This document shows, one piece after another, positions 7,493 to 16,717 of a DNA stretch of 64,000 nt. The notes under the pieces are model-generated. The model had not been told where the DNA came from, searched no databases, and saw only the letters and a list, made by a program, of their open reading frames with translations. How positions within the stretch are numbered: position 1 is the first letter of the stretch; each line of letters begins with the position of its first letter. The position numbers were made by a program, and so were the translations under genes. This DNA comes from Bacillus_AB infantis_C (GTDB lineage Bacteria > Bacillota > Bacilli > Bacillales > Cytobacillaceae): the NCBI RefSeq assembly GCF_050107595.1, contig NZ_JBNILH010000012.1, positions 62,001 through 126,000 of the forward strand, given 5' to 3'.

Positions 7493-8329
7493 ATTTACTG
7501 CTTCCTGAGCCACTAGATTCTCCGGATAGGAAATCCAGTCGCTGAAGCTGCCGATATACAGCTTTACATTTTCATAGCCTGCTTCCTTTAAAGCAATGAA
7601 GTTAGGGGCAGCCGTGACGCCTGAACCGCAATAAACAATGACAGGATCTTCCGGACTGGTGCTGCTGAACCTTTTTCTTTGTTCTTCTGCAATTCTGTAT
7701 TTTCCGCTATCAAATCCGTATGTCCATGGATAATTAACGGCTCCGGGGATATGGCCGGCTTTTTTATCAATAGGCTCCTCTATTCCAAGATAGCGTTTTT
7801 TCTCACGCGAATCTATCAAGGTTTTCTTGCTTTCAGCCCCGGAAACCTTTTTTACCTCTTCTGTATCTGCCAGTATATCGGCATTCAGGCTTAAGTTATA
7901 TTCACCTTTCGCAATGTGGGTAATTTCTTTTGTCACAGGCTGTCCTTCCTTCTTCCATTCCCTGAAGCCGCCATTCAGGACATAGACTTTTTCATGGCCG
8001 GCATATTTCAGCAGCCACCATAATCTTGCAGCAAATGCCCCTTCTCCGCCATCATATGCAATGACAGCCGTATGATTGGAGATTCCGGCCCGTTCCAGTT
8101 TTCCCTTGAATTCATTCATATCAGGGAGGGGGTGTCTTCCGCCATGCTCTGACACTTGTCCGGAAAGGTCCTTTTCCAAATGAAAATAAACAGCGCCCGG
8201 GATATGCTCTTCAAGATAGGCCTGTTCCCCTTCCTGCGGCTCTCCCAGGCTGAACCGGCAATCACAGAACCGGACGTCTCCGCTGCTGAGCCCTTCTATC
8301 ACCTCATTAATTTCTTTGACCCATTTCAT
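7478..8329 (-). CDS. Two-domain rhodanese sulfurtransferase
   Basis: 283 residues made of two rhodanese domains. The second carries the catalytic loop CGSGVTA (Cys about 234), the CGSGVTA signature of thiosulfate or 3-mercaptopyruvate sulfurtransferases. The first domain has an Asp in DGGEG at the corresponding loop and is inactive, as usual for this family. It moves sulfane sulfur to cyanide or thiol acceptors in the cytoplasm. It is the last gene of a four-gene minus-strand operon and overlaps the preceding small gene by 23 bases. Exact donor is not determined by sequence. Confidence 0.9.
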   Translation of the reverse strand: MKWVKEINEVIEGLSSGDVRFCDCRFSLGEPQEGEQAYLEEHIPGAVYFHLEKDLSGQVSEHGGRHPLPDMNEFKGKLERAGISNHTAVIAYDGGEGAFAARLWWLLKYAGHEKVYVLNGGFREWKKEGQPVTKEITHIAKGEYNLSLNADILADTEEVKKVSGAESKKTLIDSREKKRYLGIEEPIDKKAGHIPGAVNYPWTYGFDSGKYRIAEEQRKRFSSTSPEDPVIVYCGSGVTAAPNFIALKEAGYENVKLYIGSFSDWISYPENLVAQEAVNKKIP

Positions 8330-8513
8330 TTTCTGTTCCCCCTTCCCTTTTTTTCATCAGTTTCCTGACGTTTTCTTTTGGATCCCAGCAATTGAATTGG
8401 TAATGCGGCAATGTATCAAAGCCGAGCCGCCTGCACCGGTACTCCATTTTCCCGCCGGCCCTCTCTGCCTGGAAATGAATGCAGGTTGCACATGCATGGA
8501 ATGAATTCCCCAT
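8307..8513 (-). CDS. Small cysteine-containing protein of unknown function
   Basis: 68 residues with CATCIHF near the N-terminus and YRCRR plus FNCWDPKEN further on, giving four cysteines in a likely zinc-binding pattern. Start ATG 8513 follows AGGGGGAAAT, which overlaps the stop codon of the nucleotidyltransferase gene, and its 3' end overlaps the sulfurtransferase start by 23 bases. Such tight coupling argues it is real. I recall similar unnamed proteins in Bacillus cereus; no function is known. Confidence 0.75.
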   Translation of the reverse strand: MGNSFHACATCIHFQAERAGGKMEYRCRRLGFDTLPHYQFNCWDPKENVRKLMKKREGGTENEMGQRN

Positions 8514-8522
8514 TATTTCCCC

Positions 8523-9272
8523 CTAAATATCGAGAAGTTCCCAAAGCCATTGGTTCAGCTTCTCCCTGGTATTTTCCCTTTTTCCAGCCGGCGCCGCCGC
8601 AGTATCCAGCTGCTTTTTATGCCTGAATAAATGAGCTTCCAATTCAGCCCTTTCACTTTCCTTTATCAGTCTGCCGCTGACCTTTGCTTCAACAAGGATA
8701 TGATAGTATTGCAAAATTGGCGCAAAGTCCGGTGCTCCAGGAACACCGGGGAAGAGATCAGTTAAAGGCACAGCTTTATTTTCTTTTGAAAGCATTCCTG
8801 CCAGCAGGCATGATCTTGCAGCGTGGATGAGCTGCTTCTGCCTCCTGGACGTCAATTCCTTGCCCGAAGTTTCTTTTAAGTTCCGAATCATCAGCCCCTG
8901 ATAATGCTTTGCAAGCTTAAAAGGAGAATATTCTTCAATGATGAAGTTCCGGAGGCGGCTGGCAAAATCCTGCCTGTCAATATAAACGATTGGGGAATAC
9001 GCCCATTCATAAAGGCTCGGATTTGATTTTTCCAGCAGGCTGAACGCCTTGAACAAATCCCAGCCTGCAGAGTCTGCAGGCGAGGCGTGGATGATTGTCT
9101 CCTGTTCCGGCTTTAATGCTAAATAGCTTCGCACATCATTGTATTTGTAAATAAAACGAATATCGTAATCCGATTGTACGGAAGCCGTTCCCCAGGCACG
9201 GCTTCCTGCTTCACATGCATAATATATGGTGATGTTATGCTTATTTTCCAGGTCCTGAAGCCATTCTTTCAC
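8523..9272 (-). CDS. Predicted nucleotidyltransferase (COG3541/YcgL family)
   Basis: 249 residues. Near the N-terminus GSRAWGTASVQSDYDIRFIY has the G-S...D-x-D pattern of the DNA polymerase beta nucleotidyltransferase superfamily, in the form found in YcgL and RNA-ligase-associated proteins. The rest is helical. The substrate is unknown; relatives are proposed to act on nucleic acids or proteins. The start is GTG at 9272, with the end of dynA (AAAGGGTGA) serving as ribosome binding site, so its translation is coupled to dynA. Confidence 0.85.
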   Translation of the reverse strand: MKEWLQDLENKHNITIYYACEAGSRAWGTASVQSDYDIRFIYKYNDVRSYLALKPEQETIIHASPADSAGWDLFKAFSLLEKSNPSLYEWAYSPIVYIDRQDFASRLRNFIIEEYSPFKLAKHYQGLMIRNLKETSGKELTSRRQKQLIHAARSCLLAGMLSKENKAVPLTDLFPGVPGAPDFAPILQYYHILVEAKVSGRLIKESERAELEAHLFRHKKQLDTAAAPAGKRENTREKLNQWLWELLDI

Positions 9273-9276
9273 ATTA

Positions 9277-12200
9277 TCACCCTTTACTGACAGATGTGAA
9301 TTGGACGAGTGAGCGTTCCAGTTCAGTCAATTTCCCTAGAGGAATTTCATCACTCAGCGCTGCAGACACCCCTTCATAATATTCAGCTGCCTGCTCAGCC
9401 ATTTCGGCCGCCATCTTTCGGTATTCTTCTTCGAGAATGCCTGCATAGTAGTCTTTCAGCCTGCTGCCCTCAGAAGCCAGATAAGTATCAGCCGGTTCAT
9501 CCAGCACTTTGTGCAGTTCCTCGCCCAGCTGTTTTCTGCCATTCTGTTCAAAGAATGTCTTCGGGCTTTTGAAATAGCTTAAAGCCTTTTTGAACATCCC
9601 AGGCTCCAGGTCCGAAAAAGCGGATGTGAATTCAAGCCCTGCATGGCTGGAGACTTCAAATTCTGTAAATGTAATATCTTCGCTGATTTTCCTGATGGAA
9701 GATTCCAGCGAGGCCTGGGATTCCTTTGCCAGCCTGCCGGCAAATACTTCGAGTCTCAGCGAGGTTGCCCTCATCTCCTGGGCAAAATCAAACCCGAAAG
9801 AGCTGATGAAGTCTGCCAGGGCATCCTGGAGCGCTTTCTTCATATTCCTGCCATCATCTTTCAGGACAGAAGGATTAAAGGCTTCTTTGATAAAATCGCC
9901 AAACCTGAAAAATACCCGCTGCTTAATGTAAAAGATAAGCTCATCCGCTTCCTGTTCAAGCCTTTTCTTCAGCACTATGGAAGAGCCTTTTTCAAGAATA
10001 TCCCGGATTCCAGCCTTCTCCCCTGCTATCTTCTCGCGTTTCCGCTGCTTTGCCGACTCATCTTCCTGAGAAGAGCGGATAAAGCTCCTGAGCTGACCGA
10101 TGGCGCGTTTCCATTCACTTTCAGCCGAGTTTACGGCAATGGCGGAAAGTTCGCTGGAAATAAATGAATAAAATCGTTCCTCGAACTCTGCCAAATAGGA
10201 ATTGCCGGCAGCCTCGCCCAGCTTCTCCTGCAGTCCAAGCAAACTTGAGACCGGATACAGATGCGGACTGCGAATGCCGTACTGAGTCAGCTGGTCTTCC
10301 ACATAGCCTAGCACAGAATTCATTTCCTCCTCACTTGAGGAGAGATCGACTGCATTGACGGCAAAGAACATTTTGTCGAGCTCAAAAGAATCCTTCACCC
10401 TTCCGAGCTGGATGAGGAATTCCCTGTCGGCCCTTGAGAATGCATGATTATAATAGGTCACAAAAAGGATGGCATCTGAATTTTTAATATAATCGAATGC
10501 AACGCCTGTATGACGGGCATTGATTGAATCGGCTCCGGGAGTGTCGACAAGGGTGATGCCCTGCCTAGTCAATGGGCAGTCATAAAACACTTCAATCAGC
10601 TCCACCAGGCAGGATTTCTCTTCATCCGCCACAAATGCCCCAAATTCTGCCAGACTGGCTGTCATGGTATCACCGAGCTTGGCACGGTACTCCGGATATC
10701 CTTTCGAAAAGGCGTTCAGGAAAGCCAGATGGGTTTTTTCGCTGCTGTTCAAATCCCCTGCTTCACTTAGCTTTCCGATTCTTCGAATGGCGTCATCAAG
10801 ATCTGCTGCCTGTTCATTGAAAGCCTTGAGGGAACGATTGACATCTTCATAAAGAACCTCTGCTGTTTTAAAATGCACGAGGCTCGTGCCATGGGCATGT
10901 TCTTGGTCGACAGGCCTGATTTTATTGATTGCGGCAGTTGTCGGATTTGGCGAAACCGGAAGCAGCCTTTCGCCAATCAGTGCATTAGCGAAAGATGACT
11001 TGCCGGCACTGAAGGCTCCAAATAAAGCGACCGTATAATCCTTGTCCTTCAGCCGCACTGCTTTTCTCGCCAATTCGGCAGCAGTCTTTGAGAATCCGGG
11101 TACATCTTTCAATTTTTCAGCTGTAAATAGAAGCTTTTCGATCATGTCCTCCGGGTCTGCACTCCGCACTGCAAGTTCTACCTCTTCCTCTTCCATTTCA
11201 AGCTTATCGTTCACGTTATCCGGAAGGATTTCTTCATCGTCAGGCGCAACTTCGGCTGTTTCGGTGTCGGCTGTCAGCCCGATTGCGCTGGCACTCAGCT
11301 GATCTGAAGGATAGTCTTCATGAATTACCTGCTCCAGCCTCATTTTTGCTGCGAGCTGCTTTTCTTTCAATTCGTTCAGGCTGTTACACGCTTCTGCAAG
11401 ATCTTTGATTACCCTGTATTCCGCTTCTGACTTTTCAATCGCTTCTGAAGAGTTTTCCGCAGCTTTTTGAATCATGCTGTTTTTAATCTGTTCAAAATGG
11501 TCCTTAGCCGTTTTTTTCACTGCTGAGGCGACATCCTCTGTATAGTTAAGCACATATTCACCTGTCAGCATTGCACCGCTTTTCACAGTCTGTTCGATCA
11601 TTTGCGGCGAAAACGGGATGGAAAAGCTTTGCACCGCTTCCAGCAGTTCAGGATCATGAAGCTCTTTTTCTTTTAGTGTTCTTGAAAACACTTCCTTTAT
11701 ATGCCAGACCAGCTCAGACTTCACCCGGTCGTGCAGATCCTGATAAAAAGCATCAAGGCGGCGGGCTGACTCCTCCCCGGTTTTCTGGCGTGAGAAAAAC
11801 AGGCCGACTTTAAATCCCGGCTGACGGGATTCGAGATACTTTTCTGCAAGCTCCCTTGTTTGGTACGGCATCAGGTAAGCGTTCTTTAATACCTTTTCCA
11901 GCTCTTTTCCAAGGTCTTCCCGGAAAGCATCCCTTTCTGCCTTTTTCTTGTTGAGCTTATCCTCAAAAGCAGCAGCTTCCTTCTCTAAAGTTTCCCTCCT
12001 CTGTGCCGGAAGCCCTTCCAAAATTCCTTCCAGCCGCTGTTCTTCTGACTCATCAAGCGTCTCCCGGAATCGGATATGCTCATCAGCGAGTCTTCTTATA
12101 GCTTCCTCTGCCGCACGGGGAAGCAGTTCGCTGCTTAAAGCCATTTTTTCCTGAATGAATTGGCGCAGCTTTCCAAAATCATTATGAGGATGGTTCTCTT

Positions 12201-12927
12201 GTTTTAGTGATGTATAGAAAATACGTTCTGGCTGAACTCCCCAAGAAGCAAATGACTCTTTCACACTGGCTTTGAACTTCGCCATGCTTATTTCTTCTTC
12301 ACGGTGCTTGTCAACCTGATTGATAATCAGATAAATCTCTTTTCCAGCAGCAGCAAGCTCTTTTGTAAACAGAAAATTCAGCTCTGACTGGACATGATTA
12401 TAATCCATCACATAGAAAATAAGGTCGGAAAGGTGCAGGGCAGATTCTGTTGAAATTCTGTGGGCGTCATCTGCCGAATCGATACCCGGTGTATCCATGA
12501 CAGCGATATTCTCCGGGAGGCTTGTGCCCGGCTTGCTGATTTCGATGGAATGGATCTGGTCGCCATCCCGGCAATACTGCTTTACACGCTCATAATCATA
12601 TGGAGCAGGATAGAGGCGGGGATTTCCTTCTTTAAAATAGACCTTGGCATAATCCTCCCCTGCTTTAATTTTCACTAAATTGGCACTTGTAGGAATCGGG
12701 CTTGACGGTAAAAGGTCTTCGCCGATGATTTTATTGATCATGCTTGATTTTCCGGCTGAAAAGTGGCCGCAAAAGGCAATAGTAAACTCATTCCGGCGGA
12801 TTTTCCTGGCAAGCTGGCCCGCCTTTTCTGCTGATTGGGCATCTTTCTGTTCTGTAAAATAATCATGAAGGGCAGCGGCTTTGTTGACCTTCTCTGCTGT
12901 CCGCTGTTCTGGCAATGTGAATGACAT
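9277..12927 (-). CDS. dynA: Bacterial dynamin-like GTPase DynA
   Basis: 1216 residues, the size of B. subtilis DynA (YpbR), which arose by fusion of two dynamin subunits. Each half has its own GTPase: GHFSAGKSS at about residue 54 with DTPG in MDTPGIDSADD, and GAFSAGKSS at about residue 632 with VDTPGADSINA. Long helical stretches between and after form the stalk and membrane paddle. DynA tethers and fuses membranes, and helps protect against phage and pore-forming stress. Start ATG 12927 follows GGGAG. Position next to bpsB matches B. subtilis. Confidence 0.95.
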   Translation of the reverse strand: MSFTLPEQRTAEKVNKAAALHDYFTEQKDAQSAEKAGQLARKIRRNEFTIAFCGHFSAGKSSMINKIIGEDLLPSSPIPTSANLVKIKAGEDYAKVYFKEGNPRLYPAPYDYERVKQYCRDGDQIHSIEISKPGTSLPENIAVMDTPGIDSADDAHRISTESALHLSDLIFYVMDYNHVQSELNFLFTKELAAAGKEIYLIINQVDKHREEEISMAKFKASVKESFASWGVQPERIFYTSLKQENHPHNDFGKLRQFIQEKMALSSELLPRAAEEAIRRLADEHIRFRETLDESEEQRLEGILEGLPAQRRETLEKEAAAFEDKLNKKKAERDAFREDLGKELEKVLKNAYLMPYQTRELAEKYLESRQPGFKVGLFFSRQKTGEESARRLDAFYQDLHDRVKSELVWHIKEVFSRTLKEKELHDPELLEAVQSFSIPFSPQMIEQTVKSGAMLTGEYVLNYTEDVASAVKKTAKDHFEQIKNSMIQKAAENSSEAIEKSEAEYRVIKDLAEACNSLNELKEKQLAAKMRLEQVIHEDYPSDQLSASAIGLTADTETAEVAPDDEEILPDNVNDKLEMEEEEVELAVRSADPEDMIEKLLFTAEKLKDVPGFSKTAAELARKAVRLKDKDYTVALFGAFSAGKSSFANALIGERLLPVSPNPTTAAINKIRPVDQEHAHGTSLVHFKTAEVLYEDVNRSLKAFNEQAADLDDAIRRIGKLSEAGDLNSSEKTHLAFLNAFSKGYPEYRAKLGDTMTASLAEFGAFVADEEKSCLVELIEVFYDCPLTRQGITLVDTPGADSINARHTGVAFDYIKNSDAILFVTYYNHAFSRADREFLIQLGRVKDSFELDKMFFAVNAVDLSSSEEEMNSVLGYVEDQLTQYGIRSPHLYPVSSLLGLQEKLGEAAGNSYLAEFEERFYSFISSELSAIAVNSAESEWKRAIGQLRSFIRSSQEDESAKQRKREKIAGEKAGIRDILEKGSSIVLKKRLEQEADELIFYIKQRVFFRFGDFIKEAFNPSVLKDDGRNMKKALQDALADFISSFGFDFAQEMRATSLRLEVFAGRLAKESQASLESSIRKISEDITFTEFEVSSHAGLEFTSAFSDLEPGMFKKALSYFKSPKTFFEQNGRKQLGEELHKVLDEPADTYLASEGSRLKDYYAGILEEEYRKMAAEMAEQAAEYYEGVSAALSDEIPLGKLTELERSLVQFTSVSKG

Positions 12928-13055
12928 CCGATACTTCTCCCTGCTTTTATGAATTTACTACCATTTTAAACGATAATTCGCTCTTTTCATATATTTATAA
13001 CTATGCAGCAGCCATGACGTGCGGAAGAAGCTCTTATAAACAAATAAAGTCAAAC

Positions 13056-13083
13056 AAAAAACCCTTTTCTGAAAAGAAAAGGG
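13056..13083 (-). terminator. Terminator of the 31-residue peptide gene
   Basis: CCCTTTTCT (13062-13070) pairs with AGAAAAGGG (13075-13083); on the minus strand TTTTTT follows. It supports a short transcript here. Confidence 0.75.
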
Positions 13084-13094
13084 CCTGGGATATT

Positions 13095-13190
13095 TTATTT
13101 CATTGTCTGCGGCTTTGCAACATGGCTTAAGACGTGCTTCATGACAAACGAGTATACAGCGATCACACCAATAATAAAAACAGATACCAT
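13095..13190 (-). CDS. Possible 31-residue membrane peptide
   Basis: Starts with ATG at 13190 after AAGGACGG and encodes one hydrophobic helix (VSVFIIGVIAVYSFVM) followed by a short basic tail. A strong terminator lies 12 bases beyond the stop. Small single-helix peptides are common in Bacillaceae, but I do not recognise this one. Coding is supported by the ribosome binding site and terminator, not by known homology. Confidence 0.5.
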   Translation of the reverse strand: MVSVFIIGVIAVYSFVMKHVLSHVAKPQTMK

Positions 13191-13299
13191 ATGTAACACC
13201 GTCCTTGGTTGAATCATTTTTTCAATTGAGAATAATATTCAGCCTCATTTAGAAGTTTATCATCAATGAAAATCATTTTCAACTGCTTTATTCAGGAAT

Positions 13300-13857
13300 T
13301 CATTTCGGTCTTCCTGGAAGAAAACGGTTATGCTGCAATTTTCCCCGGTATTCAGTCAGGCTGCTGAGAGCCTGTTCTTCGGCTGGTATCCTGACCGAGA
13401 GGATGGCAAGATTCAGAATTGAAAATACGGCCAATGTCCAATACGCCTGGAACATAAGAGGAAAAGCGAGGAATTCCAGGGTTACGATTACATAGTTCGG
13501 ATGCCGGATGTATCGATAAGGCCCTCTCATGACCACTTGGGCCTGGGGAATAACCAGGATTTTCGTATTCCAGTACTTCCCAAGGGAAAGAAGCGACCAC
13601 AGCCGGCCAGCCTGAGTGATGATGATAATTGTTAAAATGGCTGGCCACAAAGAGGAAAGGGTCCTGCTCCCCCATAAAACCTCTAAGCTGTAAAAAAGAA
13701 AGAAAAGTGCATGGATTACTACCATTAAGCTGTAGTGCCCCTTGCCAAACTCAAGGGCTCCCCGGCTTTTCATCCATTTTTCATTGCTTCTGGCTACTGC
13801 CAGCTCCCCGAGCCTTTGCAGCATAATAATCAAAATAAAAACGGTGAATATATCCAT
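13300..13857 (-). CDS. bpsB: Isoprenylcysteine methyltransferase-like protein BpsB
   Basis: 185 residues, about five membrane helices, ICMT-type fold with RGPYRYIRHPNYV near residue 113-125, the signature of this family of membrane methyltransferases. In B. subtilis BpsB (YpbQ) O-methylates the alkylpyrones made by the type III polyketide synthase BpsA. Here it starts one base beyond the bpsA stop with an AGGTGGG site inside bpsA, so the two genes are coupled and the pathway is likely conserved. Confidence 0.9.
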   Translation of the reverse strand: MDIFTVFILIIMLQRLGELAVARSNEKWMKSRGALEFGKGHYSLMVVIHALFFLFYSLEVLWGSRTLSSLWPAILTIIIITQAGRLWSLLSLGKYWNTKILVIPQAQVVMRGPYRYIRHPNYVIVTLEFLAFPLMFQAYWTLAVFSILNLAILSVRIPAEEQALSSLTEYRGKLQHNRFLPGRPK

Positions 13858-13858
13858 G

Positions 13859-14944
13859 TTATTCCCACCTCAGCAGCAGCAGTTCAGAGCTGAATCCCGG
13901 CCCCAGGGCAGCCGCAATCCCAAGCTCTCCTGCCTTCCCTTTTTCCATGAACCTTCTCAGTACATACAAGATCGTAGCAGAAGACATATTGCCGAACTCC
14001 TTCAGCACCTGAAGGGATATATCTGTCATATGGGGAGAAAACTGCAGGCTGCTGACATAGGCATCCAGAACCTTTTTCCCGCCCGGATGCGCAACAAAAT
14101 GATCAATTTCATCCAGCCTGGTGTCCATCCTTTTCAGAAAGCTTTCTACATTCGGCTTGAGCCAGTTTTCAATAATAGAGGGGATATCCTTGGAAAATAC
14201 TACATAGAGACCCTCGTTCTTTACATCCCATCCCATTACATCAAGAGAATCAGGCATGGTCGTCGAAGCTGTGCCAATGATCTTCGGAATGGCGGCAGAG
14301 CGCTGGGTATTATCCAATTCCGCATGTTCCCCGGCTAGTAAGACACAAGCAGCACCGTCAGCAAATAAAGAAGTGCCGATCAGATTGCTTTTGCTTCGAT
14401 CATTTTTCTGGAAGGTCAGGCTGCAAAGCTCTACTGCCAGGACAATCACCTTCGCCTTTGGATAGGCAAGGCAGTATTCAAAAGCCCTTGATAGCCCTGA
14501 AGCCCCGCCGGCACAGCCAAGCCCCCATAAGGGTATTCTTTTTGTATGCTGTGAAAAGGGCAGGACGTTCATGATTCTTGCTTCCAGGCTTGGAGTGGAG
14601 ATTCCCGTGCTTGTCACCATGAAAATGGCATCAATCTCCGTATAATCTATTTTTCGTTTGAGGAACTGTCTATTATGGAGGCAATTCTGTATGGCCTCTG
14701 CCCCAAGCTCTACCGCACATTCAATAAAGGCTTCATTTTTTTCTTCAAAAGAATGTTCACGCCTGTACCAGTCCATTCCTTTGGCAAAATGTCTTTTATG
14801 TATCTGGCCATTATGGAAGGCTTTTAAAAGTCTTTCAACATCCTTGAAGGACTCAGCAAACAAGTCTCTTGCAAACTCCATTACTTGTCCCTGCTCCAGC
14901 CTGTGGGCAGGGATGGCTTCGGCAGCCGAGATGATAGCTGGCAT
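13859..14944 (-). CDS. bpsA: Type III polyketide synthase BpsA
   Basis: 361 residues, chalcone synthase fold. The active-site Cys lies in GLGCAGGASGL (about residue 143), the His in FVAHPGGKKV and the Asn in GNMSSATILYVL, giving the Cys-His-Asn triad. It condenses long-chain fatty acyl-CoA with malonyl and methylmalonyl units to make triketide pyrones. Start ATG 14944 follows GAGGAG. It forms an operon with bpsB downstream. In this window several inserted genes separate it from pbuX, its neighbour in B. subtilis. Confidence 0.93.
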   Translation of the reverse strand: MPAIISAAEAIPAHRLEQGQVMEFARDLFAESFKDVERLLKAFHNGQIHKRHFAKGMDWYRREHSFEEKNEAFIECAVELGAEAIQNCLHNRQFLKRKIDYTEIDAIFMVTSTGISTPSLEARIMNVLPFSQHTKRIPLWGLGCAGGASGLSRAFEYCLAYPKAKVIVLAVELCSLTFQKNDRSKSNLIGTSLFADGAACVLLAGEHAELDNTQRSAAIPKIIGTASTTMPDSLDVMGWDVKNEGLYVVFSKDIPSIIENWLKPNVESFLKRMDTRLDEIDHFVAHPGGKKVLDAYVSSLQFSPHMTDISLQVLKEFGNMSSATILYVLRRFMEKGKAGELGIAAALGPGFSSELLLLRWE

Positions 14945-15310
14945 CTTATTACGCTCCTCGCTCTATAAACAATTCCAAGTTAATTTTTCCAAACTAAGAA
15001 GTTTTATACACCTGTTATCATCCTGCATGACTCCCGGGAAGCAGCATGGGACAAAAAAAAGCTTCCCCCGCCAGGAGGAAGCTTCACGTTTTGAAGGAGT
15101 TGCTGTGCTCTTTTATTATATATCGTTTTACAAGGGCATTCATTATTTAATCTTTTCCAATTAATATCCACTTGGAGCGTTACTTTTATCCCTGCTACTT
15201 TTGCCCTGGTGATTTCGGGAAATAATTAGAGGTATTTTTGTAAAAACTTACTACCAGCATCGGGAAATTATGTTAATATTAATGATAGCTGGTTGCTGGA
15301 GGGATCGTTC
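14945..15310. other. Intergenic region before bpsA and the CheX gene
   Basis: 366 bases between divergent genes. A hairpin terminator facing bpsA lies at 15051-15085 and a TATAAT on the minus strand near 15116 could start a very short transcript ending there. No open frame with a good ribosome binding site was found. Confidence 0.5.
15051..15085 (-). terminator. Hairpin terminator upstream of bpsA
   Basis: GAAGCTTCC and GGGAAGCTT on the minus strand form the stem, followed by TTTTTTTT. There is no recognised gene upstream of it, so it may attenuate transcription into bpsA or end a small RNA. Confidence 0.65.
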
Positions 15311-15760
15311 ATGTCATTGACAAAAAGTATTGAGGATATCATTAGTGGTACTATTGAATCAATTAAAAGTGTTTTTCCTTTTGAATCTTCAGTTGAGGCG
15401 CCTGCGCAATTTTCACAGCCCTTTACACAGCACAGCATTGGTGTGCTGGTTGGAATAACGGGCGATTTGCGGGGCAGAATCATTATAGATGGAGAAGAGC
15501 AGGTTTTCAGCAAAATCGGTGAAGCTATGTTTGGAATGCTGATGGAAGGTGAAATGCTGGAATCTTTCTCGGGTGAACTCGGAAATATGATTGCAGGCAA
15601 TCTATCTATTTATTTATCAGGGCAGGGCCTGCAAATTGATATCACCCCCCCTACTGTCCTTGTAGGCGAGACGAAGGTCTATGGGTTTGAGAAAGCCTAC
15701 AGCCTGTCTGTAAAGATTGCAGTCGCAGGTGAGCTGATGGTCGTCCTGATGCTTGAATAG
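15311..15760 (+). CDS. CheX/CheC-like chemotaxis phosphatase
   Basis: 149 residues. The segment ESFSGELGNMIAGN near residue 80 has the E-x2-N pattern used by CheX, CheC and CheY phosphatases to remove phosphate from CheY. One such motif over a single alpha/beta unit matches CheX. Start ATG 15311 follows TGGAGGG. It stands alone, with a terminator behind it and no other motility gene in the window, so its partner response regulator is elsewhere. Domain call is confident; phosphatase role is from the family. Confidence 0.8.
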   Translation: MSLTKSIEDIISGTIESIKSVFPFESSVEAPAQFSQPFTQHSIGVLVGITGDLRGRIIIDGEEQVFSKIGEAMFGMLMEGEMLESFSGELGNMIAGNLSIYLSGQGLQIDITPPTVLVGETKVYGFEKAYSLSVKIAVAGELMVVLMLE

Positions 15761-15796
15761 CCTCAGCTGACGCCTATCTGCTGGATAAAAAGAAAA

Positions 15797-15825
15797 AAAT
15801 CCCCCGGCACATCGCCGGGGGATTT
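15797..15825. terminator. Bidirectional terminator between CheX and SDR genes
   Basis: AAATCCCCCGGC pairs with GCCGGGGGATTT. The T-run is strongest on the minus strand, serving the SDR gene; on the plus strand it ends the CheX transcript. Confidence 0.9.
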
Positions 15826-15836
15826 GACTTTCCTGT

Positions 15837-16610
15837 CTAAAATCCTTTAATCGTCATGCCGCCATCAACAAAGAGTGTCTGGCCGGTCATATAGCTGCCT
15901 GCAGCACTCGCCAGGAATACTGTCGGGCCAACCAGCTCCTCCAGCTCGCCGACCCTGTTCAGCGGCGTCACATCCAATATTTCCTGCAAATATTCCGGAT
16001 CTGAAAGGAGCTTTTCTGTAAGCGGAGTCTTAAAATACCACGGACCTATTGCATTAACGTTGATATTGTAAGGGCCCCATTCCATGGCAAGTACTTTAGT
16101 CATCTGGATTAAAGCCGCTTTTGTTGCTGCATATACAACTCCCGTCCTTAAAGCGACATGTCCGGCAACGGAGGCAATCGTAATGATCCTGCCCGGTGTC
16201 CCGCTGTCCTTCATAACCCGTCCGGCCTCCTGGGAGACCATGAAAGCGGATTTGAGATTCGTATCCATAATTGTCTGCCATTCTTCATCTGTTACATCCA
16301 GCGCTTTTGAACGGATATTCATGCCTGCATTGTTGACGGCAATATCCAGTCTTCCCCAATGTTCTGCAGCGGTTTTGACTGCATTATGTACATCTTCCCT
16401 TTTAGTTGCATCAGCCTGGATGACAATGGCCTCCCTGCCAGTCTTCCTCACTTCTGCAGCGGTTTCTTCCAAATCGGCCTTTGTTCTTGCCAGCAGGGCT
16501 ACATCTGCACCCGCTTCTGCCAGCCCAATAGCAAGGGCCCGTCCTATTCCCCGCCCTGCACCGGTCACTAATGCCTTTTTCCCTTCTAACCTGAAATCAG
16601 GCAAATACAT
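15837..16610 (-). CDS. SDR family oxidoreductase
   Basis: 257 residues, the classical short-chain dehydrogenase size. TGAGRGIG binds the nucleotide, NNAGMN follows, Ser is in IASVAG, and YAATK gives the catalytic Tyr and Lys. LARTKADL after strand two, with Arg following, suggests NADP preference. It resembles gluconate 5-dehydrogenase and 3-oxoacyl reductases; the substrate cannot be set from sequence. Start ATG 16610 follows AAGGGTGAT; the longer frame to 16658 lacks a site. Confidence 0.9.
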   Translation of the reverse strand: MYLPDFRLEGKKALVTGAGRGIGRALAIGLAEAGADVALLARTKADLEETAAEVRKTGREAIVIQADATKREDVHNAVKTAAEHWGRLDIAVNNAGMNIRSKALDVTDEEWQTIMDTNLKSAFMVSQEAGRVMKDSGTPGRIITIASVAGHVALRTGVVYAATKAALIQMTKVLAMEWGPYNINVNAIGPWYFKTPLTEKLLSDPEYLQEILDVTPLNRVGELEELVGPTVFLASAAGSYMTGQTLFVDGGMTIKGF

Positions 16611-16686
16611 ATCTATCACCCTTTTTAGAAAATTCATATAAATTTTATCATACAGCATGCCAGGACACCTAACAGTCTGCCTATAA

Positions 16687-16712
16687 CGGGAAAAGGGCGG
16701 CTCTGCGCCCTT
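16687..16712 (-). terminator. Terminator of the zinc-ribbon gene
   Basis: AAGGGCG (minus strand) pairs with CGCCCTT, followed by a weak TTCCC tract. Confidence 0.55.
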
Positions 16713-16717
16713 CCACC

